Assembly: GCA_964196195.1 (NCBI GenBank)
Contig: CAXMSE010000094.1
Span: 1 to 28,473 of the forward strand
DNA length: 28,473 nucleotides
Source: OFTM10 sp964196195
GTDB taxonomy: Bacteria > Actinomycetota > Acidimicrobiia > Acidimicrobiales > Aldehydirespiratoraceae
Direction: 5' to 3'
Position 1 is the stretch's first letter, and the number at the start of each line of letters is the position of its first letter. The notes beneath the pieces were generated by a model. The model saw nothing but the letters and a program-made list of their open reading frames with translations. It did not search any database and was not told where the DNA came from. The translations under genes and the position numbers were made by a program. Of this stretch, positions 22,129-28,473 are shown piece after piece.

Positions 22129-23231
22129 TCAACCCTTCACCCATTCGTCGAGGCGGTGCATCGCCTCGACGCAATCGGAGGTCGGGCCCGCGAACGAGAA
22201 GCGCACGAACCGGTGGCCCTCACTCGGATCGAAGTCGATCCCCGGCGTTGCCGCGATCGAGAGTGCGTCGAGCCATTGCGCACAGAGCGCCTGGCTGTCG
22301 TCGGTGAGATGGTCGACGCAGGCCCACACGTAGAACGCCCCGTCAGCCGGCGCGAGGCGATCAATGCCTGCGGCCCTGAGCCCGGCGAGTACCACCTCAC
22401 GGTTCTCGCCGTAGCGGGCGATGTTGTCGGCCAGCTCCTCGTGGCAATCGAAGGCTGCGATCGCGCCGATCTGGGAGAGCGTCGGCGCAGCGATCGTGAC
22501 GTTCTGACCGATGCGGGTGAGCGCATCCTGAAGCACAGCGGGCGCCACTATCCATCCGAGGCGCCAACCGGTCATCGAGAAGTACTTTGAGAAACTGTTG
22601 ACCACGATGGCGTCCCGGTCGTACTGCAACGCGCTGGGAGCCGCCTCGCCATAGGTGATGCCGTGGTAGATCTCGTCGGATACGAACCACGCTTCGTTGG
22701 CCCGACACCACTCCGTCACTTCCTCCATTCGCGAGTGGTCGAGCATCGTGCCGGTGGGATTGGACGGTGAGCCCCGAGTACCAGCCCATCGACCGGCCCC
22801 ACCTGCTCGAGCATCTCGACGGTGGGCTGGAAGCGGGTCTCCATCGTGGTGGGAACATCGACCACCTCCACACCGAGAGCGGTGAGAGAATTTCGGTAAC
22901 ACGGATAGCCCGGGGATGGAACGGCAACACGATCGCCGGCATCGAAGGCGGCAAGAAAGGCCGCCACGAAGGCCCCCGAAGCACCGACGGTCAACATGAC
23001 CGACTCCGGGTCGACGTCCACGCCATACCAGTCTCGGTAGTGGGTGGCGACGCGGCGACGCAACGCCATGAGGCCGGTGGCGGTGGTGTAGCCGAGAACG
23101 TCGCGGTCGAGCCCCTCGTGGGCGGCTGCGATCACACCCCTGGGTGCGCGCTCACGTTGCTCTGCCGCCCGCATCACCTCCATCACATAGAACGGCGCGA
23201 TATCTGAGCGCCGGGCCGGCGTGCGTGCCAT
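22129..23231 (-). pseudogene. Class I/II aminotransferase with one frameshift
   Basis: The ATG at 23231 has GAGGAGG five bases ahead. The first frame gives a normal PLP aminotransferase N-terminus (GYTTATGLMALRRRVATHY, then MLTVGASGAFVAAFLAAFDA and VAVPSPGYPCYRN) up to DGLVLG. At the run of four G (22772-22775) the frame shifts, and the rest continues as SPSNPTGTMLDHS, FVSDEIYHGITY, and VVNSFSKYFSMTGWRLGW with the PLP-binding lysine (SFSKYF), to the end at 22129. Nothing else is missing, and total length (about 367 residues) is right. The single indel in a G-run could be a sequencing error, a fresh mutation or a slippery frameshift. The substrate would be an aromatic or aspartate-type amino acid. 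Confidence 0.85.
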
Positions 23232-23317
23232 GGGTACCTCCTCGGGCCGAGATACTCCCATGTTTGGATCGGGGTGCTCGGATCGGGTTCGCTTTCGATC
23301 AATCCCCCTGCTCGGGG

Positions 23318-23323
23318 TACGAT
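23318..23323 (+). promoter_or_regulatory. -10 element for leaderless udk
   Basis: TACGAT lies 8 bases before the GTG at 23332; there is no ribosome binding site. Confidence 0.55.
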
Positions 23324-23331
23324 CCCATCCC

Positions 23332-23952
23332 GTGGCACAGACCTGTGGAATCAGCGGCGGTTCGGGCGCGGGGAAGACCACGCTCACCCGTCGGCTCATG
23401 CAGGAGCTGGGCCCCGATGGCGCGTCGGTCATCGCCTTCGACTCCTACTACCGCGATCAGGGCCACCTCTCGCCGGCCGATCGTTCCCTCGTCAACTACG
23501 ACCATCCCGACTCTCTCGACCACGAACTCTTCGCCCGAGACGTCGACCGACTCCGAGCGGGGTCGGCGATCGAAGTTCCGATCTACGACTTCTCCACCCA
23601 CACGCGAACGAAGGAATCCACCCGCGTCGAACCAAGCGGTCTGGTGATCGTAGAAGGCATCCTTCTGCTCAGCTTCCCGGGCATCGTGAGCCTCCTCGAC
23701 TTGGCGGTCTTCATCGACGTGCCCGAAGACGTCCGCCTCGAACGCCGGATCCGTCGTGATGTGGCGGAAAGGGGCCGCGAACCCAAGGACGTCCGCCGCC
23801 AGTTTGCGGCCACCGTCGCTCCGATGCACGACATGTACGTCGAGCCCTATCGTCATCTGGCCCACCGCATCCTCGAACTTCACGAGGACTACGGCGATGT
23901 CTCACGGGAACTCGCAAGCAGGTTCAACTCGGTGGATGACGCCACCGGTTGA
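23332..23952 (+). CDS. udk: Uridine kinase
   Basis: Encodes 206 residues from the GTG at 23332, the usual length. The Walker A motif GGSGAGKTT starts at residue 9, directly after the first beta strand, as in all uridine kinases. FDSYYRDQGHLSPADRSLVN is the substrate-binding signature with the catalytic Asp; NYDHPDSLDHELFARDVDRL is the nucleoside-binding region; EVPIYDFSTHTRT, VIVEGILLL and RRIRRDVAERGR (lid) complete the fold. It phosphorylates uridine and cytidine to UMP and CMP in pyrimidine salvage. It lies 100 bases from and divergent to the aminotransferase gene. Confidence 0.95.
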   Translation: MAQTCGISGGSGAGKTTLTRRLMQELGPDGASVIAFDSYYRDQGHLSPADRSLVNYDHPDSLDHELFARDVDRLRAGSAIEVPIYDFSTHTRTKESTRVEPSGLVIVEGILLLSFPGIVSLLDLAVFIDVPEDVRLERRIRRDVAERGREPKDVRRQFAATVAPMHDMYVEPYRHLAHRILELHEDYGDVSRELASRFNSVDDATG

Positions 23953-23981
23953 TCCTCAGCGTCATCTGCCATCGAGCCTCA

Positions 23982-23987
23982 TAGATT
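23982..23987 (+). promoter_or_regulatory. -10 element for leaderless cation transporter gene
   Basis: TAGATT lies 7 bases before the GTG at 23995. Confidence 0.5.
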
Positions 23988-23994
23988 CACCCAA

Positions 23995-24603
23995 GTGTCT
24001 GATCATGTTCTAGGGCGACGACTCCAGTGGGCCACAATCTCGTGGAACTCCATCGAGGTGTTCGTCACCATCACCCTCGGCCTGGCCGCCCGATCACTCG
24101 CCCTGATCGCGTTCGGCCTCGATTCCCTGATCGAAGTGTTCGCCTCCCTTGTCGTGTTGTGGCACATGGGTGATACCGACGACGACCCCCACACTTCACG
24201 AGACATGATGGCCCAGCGGCTCCTGGGCCTTGCGTTCGGCCTTCTCGCCACCTTCCTGCTGGTGGCCAGCGCACGCATCCTGTGGCTCGGAACCGAACCC
24301 GACTCGTCGCCCTTGGCCATCGCCTATCTATCCGTCACTGCGCTGGTGATGTTCGCCCTCGCTCGCCTGAAGCGCCGCGTCGGTACCCGCCTAGGGAACG
24401 AACCCTTCCAGGCCGAGGCGTCCATGACCTTCCTCGACGGCTGCCTCGCCACCGGAATCCTCGCCGCCCTGGTGCTCAATACCACCCTCGGCTGGTGGTG
24501 GGCCGACCCGCTCGCTGCCGCGGTGGTGGGTCTCGCCGCCGCAACCGAGGCCAGGAAGGGATTCAGCTCCGATCGGGCAGACCCGACCGGGGTCAGGCAG
24601 TGA
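23995..24603 (+). CDS. CDF-like cation transporter (membrane domain only)
   Basis: Encodes 202 residues with about six hydrophobic helices. ISWNSIEVFVTITLGLAARS, LIAFGLDSLIEVFASLVVLW (the GLDS/E positions correspond to the helix-2 metal site of CDF proteins) and SMTFLDGCLATGILAALVLN (helix 5, LDG in place of the usual HxxxD) place it in the cation-efflux superfamily. The cytoplasmic C-terminal domain is absent and the metal-site His residues are not standard, so metal specificity and even transport activity are uncertain. The last 11 bases overlap the end of the converging methyltransferase gene. Confidence 0.82.
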   Translation: MSDHVLGRRLQWATISWNSIEVFVTITLGLAARSLALIAFGLDSLIEVFASLVVLWHMGDTDDDPHTSRDMMAQRLLGLAFGLLATFLLVASARILWLGTEPDSSPLAIAYLSVTALVMFALARLKRRVGTRLGNEPFQAEASMTFLDGCLATGILAALVLNTTLGWWWADPLAAAVVGLAAATEARKGFSSDRADPTGVRQ

Positions 24604-25762
24604 AGGCGGCCACCGTCTCGACGTGTGAGGTGCCGGGGAACATGTCGATCACGGTGTAGCGATCGAGACGCATTCCGGCCTCGCCGAGAAGCTTCACATC
24701 GCGGGCAAACGAGCCGGGTTCGCAGCTGACCAACACGAACAGCTGGGGCTCGGCTCGCACCAGGGCGTCGACCGCGGCCTTGCCCAATCCCTCGCGGGCA
24801 GGATCGGCCACCACGACAGCGGCCGGAGACGCGCTCCAACGGGCGACGTCGGATCGAATCACCTTCACGTCGGCTCCCGCCAGGTTGACGCGGGCATCGG
24901 CGATCGAATCGCGGCCCCGCTCTATCGCGTGGATGCGACGGCTCGCACCGACCGTGCCACCAAACACCCCGATGCCCGCATAGGCGTCGACGAACGGGCC
25001 ATCCCCGCCGAGTTCGTCGACCATGGCGGTGACCTCCTCCACGAGGGCGTCCACACCAGCCGGGCGATTCTGGAAGAACGAGCGGGCCGACACCCGCCAA
25101 CGACGCCCTCCGGCTTCCTCATGGATCCACGCCCGACGACCACTGTTGAGGTCGGCGTCGCTGATGACCAGTACATCGTCGGGGAGTTCGACCCCGAAAT
25201 CGCTCCCCCCGATCAGTGCCATGCGCTCACCGGTACGACTTCCGACGCGGATCGTCACCTCGTCTGCCTCGCCGAAGTTGCCATCGACGAGAAGTTCCTC
25301 GACCCGAGGGTCGACTGCCTCACAACTGTCGGGCACGATCACGTCGTGGGAGGCCCGTAGCCGATAACCGGCTCGCCCCGACACCACAGCAGCCCGCACG
25401 GTGGTGCGCCCGTGATCGTTCTCGAGGGCGCGGGTGGACGGCACGGGTGCCTCGACCCCGGCCCTCGTCAGCTGGTCGACGACCATCGACTGTTTCATTC
25501 GCATCGCTGCCGATGGGGCGACATGGAGAAGGTCGCAACCGCCACAGCCTTCGAGCTGGTGGGCGCAGGGCACCGGTATGCGATCGGGTGATGGCTCCTG
25601 AACGGTGACCACCCGACCACGCGACCAGCGCTTGTCGACACGGGTGATTTCCACGGTGACGGTCTCGCCCGGTAGGGCTCCCTCGACGAAAATCACACGG
25701 CCATCGTCGGCCCGAGCGACGCCCGCCCCATCCCGCGCCGTGGCGGTCACGCGCAGTTCCAC
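24593..25762 (-). CDS. TrmA/RlmD-family RNA 5-methyluridine methyltransferase
   Basis: Encodes 389 residues from the GTG at 25762; the frame is open far upstream but only as the antisense of rpe. A TRAM-like N-terminal domain (VELRVTATARDGAGVARADD) is followed by a four-Cys [4Fe-4S] site (C66, C73, C76, C147; CAHQLEGCGGC). The SAM-dependent domain has SFFQNRP, DAYAGIGVFGG (259-269, SAM loop) and DPAREG (320-325). The catalytic nucleophile is C347 in LVSCEPGSFARD, and the proton-abstracting Glu is E382 in HVETVAAF. The family makes m5U in tRNA or 23S rRNA; which site is modified is not decidable here. It is leaderless behind TACCGT. Confidence 0.94.
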   Translation of the reverse strand: MELRVTATARDGAGVARADDGRVIFVEGALPGETVTVEITRVDKRWSRGRVVTVQEPSPDRIPVPCAHQLEGCGGCDLLHVAPSAAMRMKQSMVVDQLTRAGVEAPVPSTRALENDHGRTTVRAAVVSGRAGYRLRASHDVIVPDSCEAVDPRVEELLVDGNFGEADEVTIRVGSRTGERMALIGGSDFGVELPDDVLVISDADLNSGRRAWIHEEAGGRRWRVSARSFFQNRPAGVDALVEEVTAMVDELGGDGPFVDAYAGIGVFGGTVGASRRIHAIERGRDSIADARVNLAGADVKVIRSDVARWSASPAAVVVADPAREGLGKAAVDALVRAEPQLFVLVSCEPGSFARDVKLLGEAGMRLDRYTVIDMFPGTSHVETVAAFTA

Positions 25763-25768
25763 GAGGGA

Positions 25769-25774
25769 ACGGTA
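25769..25774 (-). promoter_or_regulatory. -10 element for leaderless RNA methyltransferase
   Basis: TACCGT on the minus strand lies 6 bases before the GTG at 25762. Confidence 0.5.
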
Positions 25775-25791
25775 TCGGCGCCCGCCGCGAT

Positions 25792-25797
25792 TAGGGT
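25792..25797 (+). promoter_or_regulatory. -10 element for leaderless rpe
   Basis: TAGGGT lies 7 bases before the GTG at 25805. With the opposing methyltransferase -10 at 25769-25774, two divergent promoters fit in a 42-base gap. Confidence 0.5.
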
Positions 25798-25804
25798 CGC
25801 GAGC

Positions 25805-26476
25805 GTGACACGACCAGTCGAGATCGCTCCCTCCGTTCTGCCCGCCGATTTCGCCCGCCTCGGTGAGGAGTGCGTCGCCCTCGAAAGAGCCGGCGCCGAT
25901 CGCATCCACTGGGACGTCATGGATGGTGTCTTCGTGCCCAACATCACGATGGGCCCCGACATCGTCGCCGCTCTCCGCAGCCACGTGGAGATCCCCTTCG
26001 AAGCCCACCTCATGGTGGTGAAGCCCGACGACTTTGCTCCCCTGTATGTGGATGCGGGCTGCTCGACGGTGATGGTTCACGCCGAGGCATGCACCCATCT
26101 GCACCGCTCGCTTGCCAACATTCGAGCATTGGGAGCGCGGTCGGGGGTGGTGCTCAATCCTCACACCCCGGCCAACACCGTTGCCCACGTTCTCGACCAG
26201 ACCGACCAGATCCTGGTGATGACCGTCAATCCCGGGTTCGGCGCACAGAGCTATATCCCCCTCACCGACAAGATCGCCGAGATAGCGGCCATGGTCGACT
26301 CCAGCGGCTACGGCATCGACATCGAGATCGATGGTGGCGTGTCCGCCACCACCATTGGAGAGGTAGCAGCGGCAGGAGCCAACGTGTTCGTGAGCGGATC
26401 AGCCCTTTTCAACTACGACGACCGCGCCGCTGGCGTGGCGGAGCTCAAGGAACTGGCCGAAGCCGCCCGCACGTGA
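25805..26476 (+). CDS. rpe: Ribulose-phosphate 3-epimerase
   Basis: Encodes 223 residues, the full family length. Signatures are APSVLPADFARLGEE (8-22), HWDVMDGVFVPNITMGPDIV (35-54) with metal ligands H35 and D37 and catalytic D37, EAHLMV (H68), MTVNPGFGAQSYI (phosphate loop and product site), and IEIDGGVSATTI with the second catalytic Asp, then FVSGSALF. It interconverts ribulose-5-phosphate and xylulose-5-phosphate in the pentose phosphate pathway. Its stop overlaps the GTG of a decayed oxidoreductase gene (GTGA), so it formerly headed a two-gene unit. Confidence 0.97.
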   Translation: MTRPVEIAPSVLPADFARLGEECVALERAGADRIHWDVMDGVFVPNITMGPDIVAALRSHVEIPFEAHLMVVKPDDFAPLYVDAGCSTVMVHAEACTHLHRSLANIRALGARSGVVLNPHTPANTVAHVLDQTDQILVMTVNPGFGAQSYIPLTDKIAEIAAMVDSSGYGIDIEIDGGVSATTIGEVAAAGANVFVSGSALFNYDDRAAGVAELKELAEAART

Positions 26477-26905
26477 GCTTCTACGACGAGCACCATCTCT
26501 ACTTCCAGGAGCGATTCCAGAGCCGCGATCTCGTTCATCACCAGCCGTGAATTCTTCTTCCTCTTCATCGACTTCGAGACCCCCCACCGCGTGCGCATCC
26601 ACGCCAACGCCACGGTGAGCGCCGACGATCCCCTGCTCGAGAAGTTCCCCGGTGCCCAGGTCTTGGTGAGGGCAAGCATCACCGAATCGTTCATCAACTG
26701 CGGGCGCTACATCGTGAAGCACGACCGGGTTGCGCCCTCGCCGTATGTTCCCGATGCCGACGGCGATGCACCCCTGCCCGCGTGGAAGCAGGTGAGCGAC
26801 ATCAGGCCCTTTCTTCCACCCGACGATCAGCAGCGAGCCAAAACCGCGGGCCCCGGGCTCACGATCGAGGAATACAACGATCTCGTCGGTCGCGGCGAAG
26901 CCTGA
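26473..26905 (+). pseudogene. PPOX (flavin split-barrel) gene with internal deletions
   Basis: The GTG at 26473 overlaps the rpe stop and begins SFYDEHHLYFQERFQSR, the normal N-terminus of a pyridoxamine-phosphate-oxidase-like family. That frame stops at 26550. A second frame carries ISFITSREFFFL, the first barrel strand, fused directly to FIDFETPHRVRIHANATVSA, which in relatives comes some 50-70 residues later. The C-terminus (VLVRASITESFINCGRYIVK to the TGA at 26903) is intact. At least two internal deletions, one frame-shifting, have removed the linker and the barrel core carrying the flavin site. A C-terminal fragment could still be translated from GTG 26591 (104 residues), but it lacks the fold. 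Confidence 0.72.
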
Positions 26906-26929
26906 ACCGACCCGACGGGCGTCGGTTCA
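26903..26929. terminator. Bidirectional hairpin containing both stop codons
   Basis: TGAACCGAC (26903-26911) pairs with GTCGGTTCA (26921-26929), a 9-base stem with a 9-base loop. The left arm begins with the TGA of the PPOX remnant, and the right arm, on the minus strand, begins with the TGA of clpP. It probably ends transcription from both sides. Confidence 0.6.
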
Positions 26930-27535
26930 GATCATTTCTCCGCGGCGGACGATCACGTGATCGATGATGCCGTAAGCCTTGGCTTCCTCGGCGGTGAACC
27001 AGCGATCACGGTCGGAATCGGCCTCGATCTGTTCGTAGGTCTGGCCGGTGTGCTGAGCGATGCGCTCCTGCAGGAGCTTCTTGGTGTAGGCCATCTGCTC
27101 GGCCTGGATGGCGATATCGGTGGCCTGGCCCTGAACCCCACCCAAGGGCTGATGCATCATGATTCGAGCGTGAGGCAGGGCATAGCGCTTTCCGGGGGCA
27201 CCGGCGCACAACAGGAACTGGCCCATCGAAGCTCCCAGCCCCATACAGATGGTGCCCACCTCGGGCTCGACGAACTGCATCGTGTCGTAGATCGCCATAC
27301 CCGCGGTGACAGAACCACCCGGCGAGTTGATGTAGAGCCAGATCGGCTTTTCCTTGTCCTGACCCTCGAGAAAGAGTAGCTGGGCCGTGATGTAGTTGGC
27401 AATCTCGTCGTTCACATCGGTGCCGAGCACGACGATGCGATCCTGAAGCAAGCGGTAGTAAATGTCGGCTTGGGGGTTTCCGACCATTGCGGTGGAGTTG
27501 AGCTGCGGAGGCAGAGGCTGCGAAGGCGAGGTCAT
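26927..27535 (-). CDS. clpP: ATP-dependent Clp protease proteolytic subunit
   Basis: Encodes 202 residues. Catalytic triad: Ser103 in GLGASMGQ, His128 in MMHQPLGG, Asp177 in SDRDRWF, with the exact spacing of ClpP. INSPGGSVTAGMAIYDTMQF (70-89) forms the oxyanion-hole region. It self-assembles into the fourteen-subunit degradation chamber fed by ClpX or ClpC. Actinobacteria usually have two clpP genes in tandem with clpX; here it stands alone in a head-to-tail arrangement with neither partner, so it may be the second or an accessory copy. Leaderless start behind TACCCT. Confidence 0.97.
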   Translation of the reverse strand: MTSPSQPLPPQLNSTAMVGNPQADIYYRLLQDRIVVLGTDVNDEIANYITAQLLFLEGQDKEKPIWLYINSPGGSVTAGMAIYDTMQFVEPEVGTICMGLGASMGQFLLCAGAPGKRYALPHARIMMHQPLGGVQGQATDIAIQAEQMAYTKKLLQERIAQHTGQTYEQIEADSDRDRWFTAEEAKAYGIIDHVIVRRGEMI

Positions 27536-27543
27536 AGGTGCGA

Positions 27544-27549
27544 AGGGTA
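27544..27549 (-). promoter_or_regulatory. -10 element for leaderless clpP
   Basis: TACCCT on the minus strand lies 8 bases before the ATG at 27535. Confidence 0.45.
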
Positions 27550-27563
27550 CCGCCCAAGATCGC

Positions 27564-27569
27564 TAGCCT
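27564..27569 (+). promoter_or_regulatory. -10 element for tRNA-Leu
   Basis: TAGCCT lies 12 bases before the first base of the tRNA, giving a 5' leader of about 5-6 bases. Confidence 0.45.
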
Positions 27570-27581
27570 GGCACCACGCCC

Positions 27582-27668
27582 GCGGACGTGGCGGAATTGG
27601 CATACGCGCCAGGTTTAGGTCCTGGTACCCGAAAGGGTGTGGGGGTTCGAGTCCCCCCGTCCGCACCA
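27582..27668 (+). tRNA. tRNA-Leu, anticodon UAG
   Basis: An 87-base class II tRNA. Acceptor stem GCGGACG (27582-27588) pairs with CGTCCGC (27658-27664), followed by an encoded A-CCA. Anticodon stem CCAGG/CCTGG encloses the loop TTTAGGT, giving anticodon TAG. The long variable arm TACCCGAAAGGGTGT is typical of leucine tRNA; the T arm GGGGG-TTCGAGT-CCCCC is normal. The gene is intact and reads CTA/CTG-type leucine codons. Mobile-element remnants follow 220 bases downstream. Confidence 0.97.
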
Positions 27669-27891
27669 CGAAGTTGCAGGTCAGCGGCCTGCGAAGCTCT
27701 TGGTTCTGGCCAATTGGTCACGAAATGGTCACACCGGCTCGGAAGTCGGCCGCTACGTCCGTCTGTTTGGTCGAGGAATGCCCAGCCGAGGACAGAAGAC
27801 CTTGGGGACATGATGAACGAGGATGGAGCCGAGGTGGCCCCGCGGCTATTCGGGATCGTGCACCAGCCAGAGCTAGCTGGAGGTGTGAAGC
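27669..27891. other. 223-base spacer between tRNA-Leu and IS remnant
   Basis: No gene is supported. A short GCAGG/CCTGC hairpin at about 27674-27691 could end the tRNA transcript. No direct repeat of the tRNA 3' end was seen in the rest of the window, so an attachment site cannot be shown. Confidence 0.5.
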
Positions 27892-28207
27892 TGACCCGCT
27901 CCGGTTGACACCTGCGGGTTATGCGGCGTGAGCCGCTTGTAGGTGTTGTTCTTCGTATCGGACGGGTGCGGTGTTGTCGAGTGAGGTGTGTCGCCGGCGG
28001 TGGTTGTACCAGTCGATGAAGCGCATGATTTCGTATCGGGCTTCGGTTCGGTTGCGGAATCGTTTGTTGGCGAAGAGCTCGCACTCGAGCGTCGCGAACC
28101 ATGATTCGGCCATCGAGTTGTCGTAGTAGTCGCCAACGGATCCCATCGAGAGTTCGATGCCGGCGTGGCGGCAACGACGCCCGAACTCAAGCGACGTGTA
28201 CTGACCA
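27892..28207 (-). mobile_element. Remnant of an IS3-family insertion sequence
   Basis: The end of the element is TGACCCGCTCCGGTTGACA (27892-27910), a terminal inverted-repeat type common in IS3-group elements of actinobacteria, directly after the transposase stop. Only the C-terminal third of OrfB remains; the left end and OrfA are missing and the sequence changes abruptly near 28207. Confidence 0.75.
27919..28207 (-). pseudogene. IS3-family OrfB transposase, C-terminal fragment
   Basis: QYTSLEFGRRCRHAGIELSM, then SVGDYYDNSMAESWFATLEC with the third acidic residue (E) of the DDE triad, RTEARYEIMRFIDWYNHRRR and HTSLDNTAPVRYEE are the standard end of an IS3/IS2-type integrase core. The first two catalytic Asp residues are lost: the expected HSDRGSQYTS is replaced before QYTS by unrelated sequence. 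It cannot transpose by itself. Confidence 0.85.
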
Positions 28208-28253
28208 GGTTCAACCAGTCGTTGCAACACCAGCTTGTTGGAGAGAGCGTAGG

Positions 28254-28473
28254 TGGCGACTGGGGATCAGCGAAGAACACTGGGATATCGGTCTCGACGG
28301 TGAACTGGGCGTGGGCGGAGAGTTCCTTTCCTCGATCCCAGGTGAGTGATCGACGCAGCTGTTCGGGCAGAGTGCTCATCGAGTTCGCGAGTGCGTTCTT
28401 CATCGTGATCGCGCCGTAGCCGGCGAGCGCGGGGCCGTTCTTGGGAGTGTGCTTGTGCCGGTAGCCGGGCTCT
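28254..28473 (-). pseudogene. IS30-family transposase fragment (partial at right edge)
   Basis: Minus-strand reading gives KNGPALAGYGA, then STLPEQLRRSLTWDRGKELS and VETDIPVFFADPQSP, the catalytic core of IS30-family transposases, with the DDE-type Asp in TWDRGKE. It breaks off at 28254 exactly before the expected WQRGTNENTNG motif and continues as 46 bases of unidentified sequence, then the IS3 fragment. The N-terminal part lies beyond the right edge. Orientation is the same as the IS3 remnant. Confidence 0.85.

Noticed and set aside
27669..27891. Remnant of a tyrosine integrase next to the tRNA
   Set aside because: No frame shows integrase motifs and no repeat of the tRNA 3' end was found.
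27563..28174. 203-codon open frame on the minus strand across the tRNA
   Set aside because: It contains the familiar reverse translation of a leucine tRNA (GTRTPTPFRVPGPKPG), a known false gene.

Overview
The window is high-GC DNA with GTG starts, tightly packed and often overlapping genes, and many start codons only 6-8 bases downstream of a TANNNT -10 element, the pattern of leaderless transcripts. With an F420-type split-barrel oxidoreductase, an ECF sigma factor, Tad pilin-like proteins and IS30/IS3 transposases of actinobacterial flavour, this points to an actinobacterium, possibly of the class Acidimicrobiia. The class assignment is inference; no marker gene here settles it.

Positions 1-6128 (minus strand) hold the most unusual block. 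Five genes, each overlapping the next by an ATGA junction, encode a four-cluster [4Fe-4S] protein with two N-terminal membrane helices and an internal twin-arginine signal, an NrfD-like quinone-interacting membrane protein, a membrane-anchored Ig/cytochrome c protein, a five-haem secreted cytochrome with a PKD domain, and a secreted Ig-like protein with a Thr/Pro repeat tail that runs off the left edge. No catalytic molybdopterin or other oxidoreductase subunit is present in the visible part, so this looks like a quinone-to-cytochrome electron conduit at the cell surface. It is the best candidate in the window for an undescribed system.

Positions 6162-10817: selO (protein AMPylase) reads rightward and ends inside a perfect hairpin. 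Facing it are tadE- and tadG-like genes broken by several frameshifts, then an EamA transporter and a 58-residue remnant of a MOSC-domain gene whose intact paralogue lies 3.6 kb away.

Positions 11058-18080: an F420/PPOX-family oxidoreductase, an ECF sigma factor overlapping a membrane protein with an extracytoplasmic propeller (probable sensor/anti-sigma pair), a small alpha/beta-barrel protein behind a 200-base leader, the intact MOSC gene, a GNAT acetyltransferase overlapping an adenosine deaminase, and a DUF2207 membrane protein.

Positions 18238-27535: an AlkD-type DNA glycosylase, an orphan phosphohistidine swivel domain, an acyl-CoA dehydrogenase, a CDF metal exporter, a small hypothetical, a frameshifted class I aminotransferase, uridine kinase, a second CDF-like membrane protein, a TrmA-family RNA methyltransferase, rpe, a doubly deleted PPOX pseudogene and clpP. 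These are largely housekeeping genes.

Positions 27564-28473: tRNA-Leu(UAG) followed by the remains of an IS3-family element fused to a truncated IS30-family transposase that runs off the right edge, a typical tRNA-flanking mobile-element graveyard.
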